Below are positions 10,351 through 19,500 of a stretch of DNA of 45,280 nt, in pieces. The position numbers and the translations under genes are program-made. Under the pieces are notes generated by a model. That model was not told where the DNA came from and searched no databases. It worked only from the letters and a program-made list of their open reading frames with translations. Each line of letters opens with the position of its first letter. Positions within the stretch are counted from its first letter, which is position 1. The stretch is from NCBI GenBank assembly GCA_031281585.1, contig JAITFE010000025.1, forward strand, positions 1 through 45,280, written 5' to 3'. This stretch comes from Bifidobacteriaceae bacterium (GTDB taxonomy: Bacteria; Actinomycetota; Actinomycetes; Actinomycetales; WQXJ01).

Positions 10351-10439
10351 TGGAATATGCGGGGCTCTGGGCGGGTTATTGCGGTGCAGCAATTCGTCGT
10401 CATGCGGCCGTTCTCGGGCCGCCGGAAGGGTTCGTGTTC
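10351..10439 (+). promoter_or_regulatory. Conserved 89-nt leader of surface gene 1
   Basis: The block from TGGAATATGCGGGGCTC to the start codon is closely similar to 16471-16559, and the distance to the ATG is exactly 89 nt in both. Shared strings include GGTGCAGCAATT, TGCGGC, GGGCCGC and the ribosome binding site region (GGAAGGG here, GGGAGGG there). Similarity falls away upstream of TGGAATAT. Differences are not concentrated in third codon positions and there are compensating 1-nt indels, so this looks like a non-coding regulatory leader or promoter-plus-UTR. The mechanism is unknown. Confidence 0.6.
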
Positions 10440-13400
10440 ATGCGTGGTTTCTCGGGTGTTGGTCGTGGTTTGGGTTTTGCGGTGTTGGGATTGTCGCTGG
10501 TGTTGGGGTTGCTGGCGGCAGCCATCCCAGCGCTGGCGGAGGGTTCTGACCCGGAGTTTGTACGAGTCGAGGTGCCGGTGACGGTACAGGTCGTTGATTC
10601 CGGGTCCCCCAATGGCGGCGGCGGCGGTTCGGGCGAGATCGGCGATGGCGGCCAGCCCGGCGAAGGCGGCTCGGGCGACGGTGAGATTGGCGATGAAGGC
10701 TCGGGCGGTCAGGATGGGCTCCCTGGGGACGGCGGCCAGCCTGGCGACGGCGGTTTGGGCGACGGCGGCGCTGATGGCGATGGCGGTTCGGCTGGTGAAG
10801 ATGGGCTGCCTGGTGAAGGCGGTCAACCCGGCGATGGCGGCTCGGGCGAAGCTGGCGATGGCGGTTCGGGTGACGGGGACGCTGATGGTGAGGGCGGTTC
10901 GGTTGGCGCGGATTCGTCGGTTGGGGTGTTGCCGTTCACTGGTTCCGGGTTGTGGGCTGCTGGTTTGGCGGTGTTGCTGGTCGGCGCGGGCGTGACGATT
11001 CTGGTTGTGAGGGCCGGGACTGGCCGGGGCGTGCGGCTGGCGGCCGGGGTTCTTCTGAGCGTGGGCGTTGTCGCCGGCGTGGGCGGCGTGGTGGCCGCGT
11101 CGGCGGAGCCCGCAGGGCCCTCGGCGGCGGACGGCGTGGTTGTAGTGGTGGACAAGGGCGTGTCGTTGACGGGCCGCGCGACCGTGGGGTTGGATGTGGC
11201 CGGGCTGGGCTCGAAGGTGGTCGGGGTGGACCAGGCTATCGAGGCCGGCTTTGCCGAGTTTTCGGTCAACGGTGTGGGCGTGGGCGCGTCGGCCTCGCGC
11301 GTCGCGGAGGTCGCGGACAAGGACTTCGACGGCCGGTTGGAGCTTGTTCTGGAGGTCGCGGTCGACCCGGACTTGCCGGTGGGGACCTATCAGGCCGCCT
11401 CGGTGGTGGAGGCCTTCGACGAGCGCGTGGTGGTCGAGGCAGTGGAGGCCGCGTTCGCCCCGAAGCAATACGACGGGACGGATGCCCTGCTGCCAACGGC
11501 GGCCCCGGTGGTGGTCGGAGTCGCCGATGGCGATGAGGTGGCGCTGGAGGGTTTGGGATTCTCGGCCGCGGGCGTTGAAGCCGCCGCCGGGCAGTCCGTG
11601 ACGGCGCGCGCGGATGGCTTGTCCGGCGAGGACGCCTGGCGCTACCGGCTGGCCAGCCCCGTGTTGCGGGTGGTGGCCCCTGGCGGGTCGGATGAGGACG
11701 GCGAGGAGCGGGCCCCGGCGGTGGCCGCGATCGTCCCGAGGGAACTGGTGGTGGCCGGTCTGGCCGCCGAGGACAGGGTTTACGACGGCACCGACGCCGT
11801 GTCGTTGACCGGGCGACCGGCGCTGGGCGGCGTTGTCGGCGACGACAAGGTGTTCGTGACCGGCACGCCGTCCGCCAGGTTTGAGTCGAAGGACGCGGGC
11901 GCGGACAAGGCCGTGGCGTTCGATCTGGGCTCATTTGCCCTTGAGGGCGCGGACGCGGCGAATTACGTGCTGCGCTCGCCGCAGTTGACCGCGTCGGTCG
12001 CCCCGAAGCCCTTGGGGGTGACCGGTTTGGCCGCCCAGGACAAGACTTACGACGGGGCCGTCGAAGCCACCATCACCGGCGATGCCGTCTTGGTCGGCGT
12101 CGAGGCGGCCGACCAGGTGACGCTCGGCGGCGTTCCGAAGGGCGAGTTCGACTCGAAGTCCGCCGGCGATGGCAAAGCCGTCGCCTTGGACGCCGATGCC
12201 GTGCGGCTGGCGGGCGCCGACGCCGGCAACTACACGTTCGACCTGCCGGGGCTGACGGCATCGGTCACGCGGCAAACTCTGACGGTGGCCGGTTGGACGG
12301 CCCAGGACAAGGTCTACGACGGCACCCAAGACGCCCACTTCTCCGGGACCGGATCCCTGGTCGGCGTGGTGGCCGGGGACCAGGTGTCGCTGACGGGCGC
12401 GCCCTTCGGCGCGTTCGACTCGAAGGCGGCTGGCGCGGACAAGCCCGTGACGGTGGACCCCGCATCGGTCGGCCTGGCTGGCGCAGACGCCGCCAACTAC
12501 GTGCTGGACGTGGCTGGCGAGCACACGGCATCGGTCGCCGTGAAAGAAGTGACCGTTGACGGTCTGGCAGCCGAGGACAAGACTTACGATGCCGCCGTGG
12601 ACGCCTCGTTCACGGGCGCGGCCGTCTTGGTCGGCGCGGTGACCGGCGACGACGTGGCGGTCCAGGGAGCGCCGTCAGGCCGGTTCGACTCGAAGAACGT
12701 GGGCGACGTGAAGGTGGTGACCCTGGACGAGGGCTCGCTGACCCTGGCCGGCGAGGACGCCGCCAACTACGCGCTGGCCCTGCCGGAACTGACCGCGGCG
12801 GTCGCCCCGAGGGAACTCGGGGTGGCCGGTTTGGCCGCCGAGGACAAGATCTACGACAGAACCGAGGCCGCCTCGCTGACGGGCGCCGGGTCCCTGGTCG
12901 GCGTGGTGGACGACGACCTGGTGTGGCTGGCGGGCGCGCCGGTGGGCGTGTTCGACTCCGCCGCCGCCGGGGAGGGCAAGACCGTCACGGTCGACCCGGA
13001 CGCGTTGAGCTTGGCCGGCGAGGACGCACAAAACTACACGTTGCGACTGCCCCAACTGACCGCGTCGGTGGCCCCGAAGGGCTTGAGCGTCGCGGGCTTG
13101 ACGGCCAACGGGAAGGTCTACGACGGGACGGCGGACGCCTCGTTCGCGGGAGAGGCCTCGCTGACGGGCGTGGTGGACGGCGATGCCGTCTCGCTCGAGG
13201 GCGCCCCGGTCGGCGCGTTCGACTCGGAGGACGCCGGCGCCGACAAGGCTGTGACGCTCAGCGCCGATTCGTTCGCGCTAACCGGCGAGGACGCGGCCAA
13301 CTACACGCTGGGCCTGCCCGAACTGCGGGCGTCCATCACCCCGAAGCGGGTCGACGTGACCGGCTTGACGGCGGTGGACAAGGTCTACGACGGTTCGGCG

Positions 13401-16331
13401 GACGCGGTGTTCGCCGGTTCGCCGGTGCTGTCCGGGGCGGTTGGGCAGGATCCCGTGTGGCTGACCGGGGTTCCCTCGGGCTGGTTCGGGTCCGGGGACG
13501 CCGGAGCCAACAAGACGGTGACTTTGGATCCGGCTGCGCTGCGGCTGGACGGCTCGGGCGCTCCGAACCACGTGCTGCACCTGCCCGGCTTCACGGCGTC
13601 GATCATTCAAAAGGACTTGGCCATCACAGGCTTGACGGCCGTGGACAAGACGTATGACGGAACCGCCGCCGCTGTGTTCGACGGCACGCCGGAGTTGACG
13701 GGTGAGGTGGGCCAGGACGACGTGTCGCTGACCGGGACGGCGCGGGGCGTGTTCGCCTCGGCGGCCGCTGGCGGCGCCAAAGCGGTGACGTTGAACCCGG
13801 GCGCTTTCGGGCTGGCGGGCGGCCATGCCGCCAACTACGCCTTGACCTTGCCAGAGTTCTCGGCCACCATCACCCCGCGAGAGCTTGTCATTGCGGGCTT
13901 GACCGCTGAAGACAAGGCTTACGACGGGAACGAGGACGCCTCGTTTGCGGGGACGGCCGCGCTGGTCGGCGTTGTCGAAGAGGATTCGGTGTCGCTTGAT
14001 GGCGCGGCGCGGGGCGTTTTCGACTCCATGGAGGCTGGCCAGGACAAGGCCGTGAAACTGGATGCGGACTCGTTCGCGTTGTCCGGGCCCCATGCCGCCA
14101 ATTACACGCTGAGCCTGCCGGAACTGACCGCCTCGATCAACCCGAAGGCCTTGACGGTCACCGATTTGACGGCCGTCGACAAGATCTACGACGGCACGGC
14201 GGCGGCTTCGTTCACGGGCGCGCCGGCCTTGGCCGGGGTTGTGGGTAAGGACGAGGTCCGGCTGGTCGGCTCGCCCGCCGGCCGGTTCGACTCCGAGGAA
14301 GCGGGGACGGGCCGGACGGTCACCTTGGACTTCGACTCGGTTTCCCTGGTAGGCGAGAAGGCCGGCAACTACCGGCTGGACGCGGCTGGCCCCTACACGG
14401 CATCGATCAAGCCGAAGGAACTCACGCTGGAGGGCTTGACCGCTGAGGACAAGACCTACAACGGGACTGCGGACGCCCGGTTTGCGGGTCAGGCCACGCT
14501 GGCAGGCGTTGTCGAGGACGATGCCGTCTGGCTGGAAGGTTCTCCGGCGGGCGCCTTCGACTCGAAAGACGTCGGAGAGGGCAGGGCGGTCACGCTGAGG
14601 GCGGGATCTTTGACCCTGTCCGGCGGCGACGCCCCCAACTACGCGTTGAGGCTGCCCGTGATGGCCGCTTCGATATCCCCGCAAGTGGTGACGCTCGAAG
14701 GCTTGACGGCCGAGGACAAGACCTATGACGGGACTGCGGACGCGACGTTCGCGGGCGAGGCGACCTTGTCCGGCGTGGTGGACGGCGAGACCGTGTCGGT
14801 CAAGGGCACGCCGCGCGGGCTGTTTGACTCGAAGAACGCCGGGGACGGCAAGACTGTGACGTTTGTGGCCGCTTCCGTCGAATTGGACGGTGCGGGCGCG
14901 GGTAACTACATCCTCGGGGTGGGCGGGCAATACACGGCGTCGGTCGCCAGGCGGCCTGTGACCTTCGAGGGCTCCGTGAAGGCCACGCGCGATCTGGACG
15001 ACACCGATCCGGCGAGCTTCGATCTGCGTGTTGAGGACGAGTCCTCATTTGGGAACGTGCTGCACGGCGAAGCCTTGTCGCTCAGCGCGGATGCGGTCTC
15101 GGCCGTTGTGCCCGCTGGCGACGCGTTCGGGATCGAGGGGACCTCTCAGGGGGTGGTGACCGGCCAGTTCGGCCTCTCTGCAGGTGCCGGAGCTTCTGTC
15201 GACAACTACACGTTGGCGGAGCAGCCGACCGCACAAGTGACCATTGCGGCAGCGCGAATCGTGTTGCGAGCCGAGATCACCGCCGGCGGCCAACAGGTGA
15301 AGCTGAACAAGTACTTCGCCAACGGGTACACGGTGGACTGGGGCGACGGAACCCCGGTCGAGCAGGCACCCGAATCCGCGACCGGTTCCCTGATCCATGT
15401 CTACGACGGCGCCAGGGACGGGGGCTACAAGATCACGCTCACGTCTTTGTTGACCGGGGAGCAGCGGTGGACTTTCCGGAACGGCTCAGCGCCTTTGGTT
15501 CCAAAGTCGGGAACCACGGCCGCGCGGATGGTTGTTAAGAAGTTTCCAAAGCTTCGGGCGTTCATGTCGAGCCAAACGCGAGCTGACGACCACTTCTTCC
15601 GCAGTTTCAACTACAGCGGAGCTTTGGCCGAGTTAGCGCCGGGATCATTCGACACCAGCGACATAACCTGGGCGGGAGATCATTTCTTCGACGACTTCAA
15701 CCTCAATGGCAAACTGGAACGGCTGCCCGAGGGCTCTTTCGACACGTCGGCGATCACCAGGGCGGGCTCCTATTTCTTCGCCTACTTCAACTACTACGGC
15801 GTGTTGACGGGGTTGCCGGAAGGGTCGTTCGGCACGAGCAGTATCACCAGCGCCGGGTTCAATTTCTTCGTCGCGTTCAACTACTACGGCGCGTTGACGA
15901 AGCTGCCGGAAGGGTCGTTCGACACGAGCAGGATCACCAGCGCCGGGTCCGAATTCTTCGCCGCGTTCAACTACGCCGGCGCCTTGACGGAATTGCCGGC
16001 TGGTTCTTTCAACACCCGCAGGGTTCTGCAGGTCGGATCAGGGTTCTTCGCCTATTTCAACTATCGCGGGCAACTGGCCACCCTTCCGGATTCTTTCAGG
16101 TGGCCGGCACTGGACAAAACGACAGCGAGCCAGGCGGGAAATTTCCAGGAGGCTTTCAACAGTTCGATCCGCATAAGCCGTGCGGCCAGCGAGATCATCG
16201 GCGGTTGCGCCACTCCCGACACGGACCGCAACACCTTCAGCGACAACCAACCGGGCGTGGATGAGGTAGACGACAACTGGAGGCAGTCGCCGCGCGAGTC
16301 GGAAGGGAACGAAGAGAGGGACACCCAGTGA
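10440..16331 (+). CDS. Giant surface protein 1: signal peptide, internal LPFTG signal, YDG/MBG repeats, PKD-like and BspA-like LRR repeats
   Basis: The product has 1963 aa. The start follows GGAAGGG by 9 nt. Order of parts: signal peptide (1-33, ALA|E); segment VRVEVPVTVQV; Gly/Asp/Glu-rich stretch (about 56-160); LPFTG at 164-168 with a hydrophobic helix (171-190) and Arg191; second hydrophobic helix (200-221) with ASA|E at 222/223; a domain containing one degenerate YDG unit (around 345); 12 YDG/MBG-type repeats of about 89 aa (about 430-1505; YDGT motifs at 448 to 1429); a TVDWGDGT PKD-like domain (about 1605-1710); six 30-aa repeats of the FFxxFNYxGxLTxLPEGSF type (from 1718); and a tail with one conserved Cys. 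There is no C-terminal sorting signal. The role is probably adhesion or surface display. It is paralogous to the next gene. Confidence 0.9.
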   Translation: MRGFSGVGRGLGFAVLGLSLVLGLLAAAIPALAEGSDPEFVRVEVPVTVQVVDSGSPNGGGGGSGEIGDGGQPGEGGSGDGEIGDEGSGGQDGLPGDGGQPGDGGLGDGGADGDGGSAGEDGLPGEGGQPGDGGSGEAGDGGSGDGDADGEGGSVGADSSVGVLPFTGSGLWAAGLAVLLVGAGVTILVVRAGTGRGVRLAAGVLLSVGVVAGVGGVVAASAEPAGPSAADGVVVVVDKGVSLTGRATVGLDVAGLGSKVVGVDQAIEAGFAEFSVNGVGVGASASRVAEVADKDFDGRLELVLEVAVDPDLPVGTYQAASVVEAFDERVVVEAVEAAFAPKQYDGTDALLPTAAPVVVGVADGDEVALEGLGFSAAGVEAAAGQSVTARADGLSGEDAWRYRLASPVLRVVAPGGSDEDGEERAPAVAAIVPRELVVAGLAAEDRVYDGTDAVSLTGRPALGGVVGDDKVFVTGTPSARFESKDAGADKAVAFDLGSFALEGADAANYVLRSPQLTASVAPKPLGVTGLAAQDKTYDGAVEATITGDAVLVGVEAADQVTLGGVPKGEFDSKSAGDGKAVALDADAVRLAGADAGNYTFDLPGLTASVTRQTLTVAGWTAQDKVYDGTQDAHFSGTGSLVGVVAGDQVSLTGAPFGAFDSKAAGADKPVTVDPASVGLAGADAANYVLDVAGEHTASVAVKEVTVDGLAAEDKTYDAAVDASFTGAAVLVGAVTGDDVAVQGAPSGRFDSKNVGDVKVVTLDEGSLTLAGEDAANYALALPELTAAVAPRELGVAGLAAEDKIYDRTEAASLTGAGSLVGVVDDDLVWLAGAPVGVFDSAAAGEGKTVTVDPDALSLAGEDAQNYTLRLPQLTASVAPKGLSVAGLTANGKVYDGTADASFAGEASLTGVVDGDAVSLEGAPVGAFDSEDAGADKAVTLSADSFALTGEDAANYTLGLPELRASITPKRVDVTGLTAVDKVYDGSADAVFAGSPVLSGAVGQDPVWLTGVPSGWFGSGDAGANKTVTLDPAALRLDGSGAPNHVLHLPGFTASIIQKDLAITGLTAVDKTYDGTAAAVFDGTPELTGEVGQDDVSLTGTARGVFASAAAGGAKAVTLNPGAFGLAGGHAANYALTLPEFSATITPRELVIAGLTAEDKAYDGNEDASFAGTAALVGVVEEDSVSLDGAARGVFDSMEAGQDKAVKLDADSFALSGPHAANYTLSLPELTASINPKALTVTDLTAVDKIYDGTAAASFTGAPALAGVVGKDEVRLVGSPAGRFDSEEAGTGRTVTLDFDSVSLVGEKAGNYRLDAAGPYTASIKPKELTLEGLTAEDKTYNGTADARFAGQATLAGVVEDDAVWLEGSPAGAFDSKDVGEGRAVTLRAGSLTLSGGDAPNYALRLPVMAASISPQVVTLEGLTAEDKTYDGTADATFAGEATLSGVVDGETVSVKGTPRGLFDSKNAGDGKTVTFVAASVELDGAGAGNYILGVGGQYTASVARRPVTFEGSVKATRDLDDTDPASFDLRVEDESSFGNVLHGEALSLSADAVSAVVPAGDAFGIEGTSQGVVTGQFGLSAGAGASVDNYTLAEQPTAQVTIAAARIVLRAEITAGGQQVKLNKYFANGYTVDWGDGTPVEQAPESATGSLIHVYDGARDGGYKITLTSLLTGEQRWTFRNGSAPLVPKSGTTAARMVVKKFPKLRAFMSSQTRADDHFFRSFNYSGALAELAPGSFDTSDITWAGDHFFDDFNLNGKLERLPEGSFDTSAITRAGSYFFAYFNYYGVLTGLPEGSFGTSSITSAGFNFFVAFNYYGALTKLPEGSFDTSRITSAGSEFFAAFNYAGALTELPAGSFNTRRVLQVGSGFFAYFNYRGQLATLPDSFRWPALDKTTASQAGNFQEAFNSSIRISRAASEIIGGCATPDTDRNTFSDNQPGVDEVDDNWRQSPRESEGNEERDTQ
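11737..14952 (+). repeat. Twelve tandem YDG/MBG-type repeats (~267 bp each)
   Basis: Each unit reads roughly GLTAEDKxYDGTxDAxFxG, then LxGVVxGDxVxLxGxPxGxFDSKxAG, then LxGxDAANYxLxLPxLTAS. The YDG motif is degenerate in units 4 (YDAA), 5 (YDRT) and 11 (YNGT). The spacing averages 89 codons. These beta-rich modules are known from bacterial adhesins and extracellular fibres. Confidence 0.88.
15591..16130 (+). repeat. Six tandem 90-bp (30-aa) BspA-like leucine-rich repeats
   Basis: The consensus is FFxxFNYYGxLTxLPEGSFDTSxITSAGS. A partial seventh unit (NFQEAFNSS) follows. The pattern is that of BspA/DUF285-like surface LRRs, in which short leucine/aromatic repeats stack into a solenoid. Confidence 0.85.
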
Positions 16332-16380
16332 ATTGAGCCACCCCATGTGGCTTGATTGAGTCGGTTTGCTTGGACCCTGC

Positions 16381-16421
16381 GGGCGGCCCGGCGGCGAATG
16401 CCGCCGGACCGCCCTCTTTTC
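16381..16421 (+). terminator. Rho-independent terminator after surface gene 1
   Basis: A 15-bp GC-rich stem (16381-16395 with 16400-16414, one mismatch) around the loop GAAT is followed by TCTTTTCGTTT. It lies about 50 bp after the stop. This indicates that the two giant genes are transcribed separately. A smaller hairpin (AGCCAC/GTGGCT) lies just after the stop codon. Confidence 0.8.
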
Positions 16422-16470
16422 GTTTGGGTGCCTGGTCGGCTACTGGATTGCCCGATTCTTCGCCTCTGAG

Positions 16471-16559
16471 TGGAATATGTGGGGCTCTTGTGGGGTTGTT
16501 CGGGTGCAGCAATTTCGTCAATGTGCGGCTATTGGTGGGCCGCTGGGAGGGTTGGTTTG
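16471..16559 (+). promoter_or_regulatory. Conserved 89-nt leader of surface gene 2
   Basis: Counterpart of 10351-10439. It begins TGGAATATGTGGGGCTC and ends with GGGAGGG and the ATG at 16560. Because the terminator of gene 1 lies upstream, this leader must contain or closely follow the promoter of gene 2. Confidence 0.6.
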
Positions 16560-19500
16560 ATGCGTGGGTTGTCGGTCGCGGCACGGGGTTTGGGCTTCGC
16601 GTTGCTGGGGTTGTTGTTCTTCTTCGCCTTGTTGGTCGCGGCTGCGGCCCCCGCGCAGGCGGATGGATCCGATGCGGGCTCGTTGCAGGTCGAGGTGCCG
16701 GTGACGGTCCAGGTGATCGACTCCGGCCAGCCGGAGGAGGGCGCGACCGGCGGCGACGAGGGCGAGGCGGAGGGCGGTCTGCCCGACGGCGGCGACAGCG
16801 GGGCTGAAGGCGAAGATTCTACGGCCGGGGGCGAGGACGCGGCCGGTGGCGACGGCGACCCGGCGGAAGGCGGCGAGGATTCGACCGCAGGTGGCGAAGA
16901 TGCGACTGGTGGCGAAGACGCGACGGGTGGCGAGGATGCGACTGGCAGCGAGGACGCGGCCGATGGCGACGGTGCGGCCGGTGGCAGTTTGCCCGGTGGC
17001 GATGGTCCTTCGGCTGGAGTGTTGCCGTTCACCGGGTTTGGTTGGGACGCGGCCGCCTTGGCTTTGCTGCTGGTGGCCGCGGGGCTCGCGGTTTTGGTCG
17101 CTCGGCGGCGCCCGGCACGCGGCGTGCGGGTGGCGGCCGGGGTGCTCCTGGGCGTGGCTGTGATGGCTGGAGTTGGCGGGGTGGTGGCCGCGTCGGCGGA
17201 GCCGGCCAGCGACGACGGCCTGGTGGCCGGCTCTGCGGGGACGGCTGGCGACGGCGGCGTGGCGAGCGCGGACCGGGTGGTTGTGGTTGTGGACAAGGCG
17301 GCGTCCCTGTCGGGGGCCTCGGTCGTCGGTTTGGATGTGGCGGGGTTGGAGTCGAAGGTGGTCGGGGTGGACCAGGTGGTCAACGCCGACTTCGAGGCGG
17401 AGTTCTTGGCGGACGGCAAGGCTGTGGGCGGTTCGCCGGTGCGTGTCGTCCAGGTGGCGGACAAGGACTTCGACGGCCGGTTGGCGGTCGACCTGGAGGT
17501 GACGGTCGATGAGGGCCTGCCGGTGGGGGTGTATGAGGCGGTTTCGACGTTCGTGGCCGTTGACGACCGGGCGGTGATCGGCGCGGTCGAGGCTGCGTTC
17601 GCGCCGAAGGAGTACGACGGGACTGATGTGCTGGTTCCGGCGGGGGAGCCGGTGCCGGTAGGGGTGGCCGCCGACCACGACGTGGTGTTGGACGGCCTAG
17701 GCTTCACCGTCGGCGGGGTTGACGCGGCGGCTGGCCTGCCGGTGGCGGGCCACGTGGAGGGTTTGTCCGGGGAGGACTCGTGGCGTTACCGGTTGGCGGC
17801 CCCGGTGTTGAAGGTTGTCGCCCCCGGGACCGGGGATGGCGGCCAGGACGGCGGCGACGGCGGCGGCGACGGCGTGGACGGCGGCGAGGGCGGCGCGGAG
17901 GCGCCGGTGGTGGTCGCGGTTGTGCCGAGGGAACTTGAGGTTGTCGGTTTGTCGGCCGAGGACAAGGTCTACGACGGGACTGACGCTGTCTCATTAGCGG
18001 GCACCCCGGTGCTGTCCGGGTTGCTCTCCGGCGATGACGTGTCGTTGGCCGGATCGGCGTCCGCCACGTTCGAGTCAAAGGACTCCGGGAGCGGCAGGAT
18101 CGTGGTCGTGGACCGGGGTTCGTTGCGGTTGGAGGGCACGGACGCTTCGAACTACGCGCTGCGGGTCCCGCAGCTGCGGGCCGACATCGCGCCGAAAACG
18201 TTGGCGGTGGCGGGTTTGGCCGCCCAAGACAAGGATTACGACGGGTCCGCGGACGCGGCGATCGCCGGGACGGGGTCCTTGGTCGGCGTGGTCGAAGGCG
18301 ACCAGGTGTCCCTGGCGGGCGCCCCGGCCGGCCGGTTCGACTCGAAAGCCGCAGGCGAGGGCAAGACGGTGGCGCTGGACGCCGACTCGCTCGGCCTGGC
18401 GGGCGCGGACGCCGCCAACTACGCGCTGGAATTGCCGGAGTTGACTGCGGCCATCGCCCCGAAGCGGTTGGCCGTAGAGGGCCTGGCCGCTCAGGACAGG
18501 GTGTACGACGGCTCTGTGGTCGCCTCGTTCACCGGCTCGGCGGTGTTGGCGGGCGTGGAGGCCGGCGATGCCGTCACGCTCACGGGCGCACCGGTCGGCA
18601 CGTTCGCATCGAAGGAGGTGGGCGACGGCAAGACCGTCACCCTGGACGCCGACTCCGTTGGCCTGGCGGGCGCGGAGGCTGCCAACTACGTGTTGGACAC
18701 GGCGGGCGACTACACGGCATCGGTCACCCCGGCGGTGGCGACCGTCGAAGGTCTGACGGCCGAGGACAAGATCTACGACGGGTCGCGGGACGTTGCGTTC
18801 GCGGGCGAGGCTTCGCTCGCCGGGATTCTGGACGGCGATGCCGTGTCGCTCAAGGGCGCCCTGTCAGGCGTTTTCGCTTCGAAGGACGCCGGGAACGACC
18901 AGGCCGTGACGCTCGACGCGGACTCGTTCGTGTTAGCCGGCGCGGACGCCGACAACTATCTGTTGAGCCTGCCCGAATTGCGGGCCTCGATCGCCGCGAA
19001 ACGCGCCGATGTGGCCGGTTTGACCGCTGTGGACAAGGTCTACAACGGGTCTGCGGAAGCCATGTTCGCCGGGTCGCCGGTGCTGGTCGGGGCGGTTGAG
19101 GGAGACCTGGTGCACCTGGCCGGGGCGCCGTCCGGAGAGTTCGACACAAGGGACGCCGGGGCGGGGAAAACCGTCACGCTGGCGCCAGGCGCGTTTCGGC
19201 TGACCGGCGGCGACGCCCCCAACTACGTGCTGCGCCTGCCCGCCTTCGAGGCGTCGATAGCCCAGAGGGAAGCTGCGCTCGGGGGCCTGACGGCCCTCGC
19301 CAAGACCTACGACGGCTCCCGTGACGCCCAGATCGCGGGGAAACCCGTGTTGGCGGGCGTGGTCGAGGGTGACGTGGTGTCGGTCCAAGGCGCGGCCGCA
19401 GGGGCGTTCGACTCCAAGAACGTCGGTCAGGGTAAGACTGTGACGCTGGAGAAGGGGTCTTTGACCCTGTCCGGCGCGCATGCGGGCAACTACGCGCTGG

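Noticed and set aside
10305-10439. An N-terminal extension of surface protein 1 starting at 10305 or 10350
   Set aside because: A good ribosome site and a textbook signal peptide begin at 10440. The upstream frame reads through the conserved leader, whose changes do not respect codons.
13278-14930. A 550-codon open frame on the minus strand inside surface gene 1
   Set aside because: It mirrors the YDG repeats of the real gene, shows the same 89-codon periodicity only because it is antisense, and has Arg/His/Gln-rich composition without any fold. It is a typical high-G+C shadow frame.
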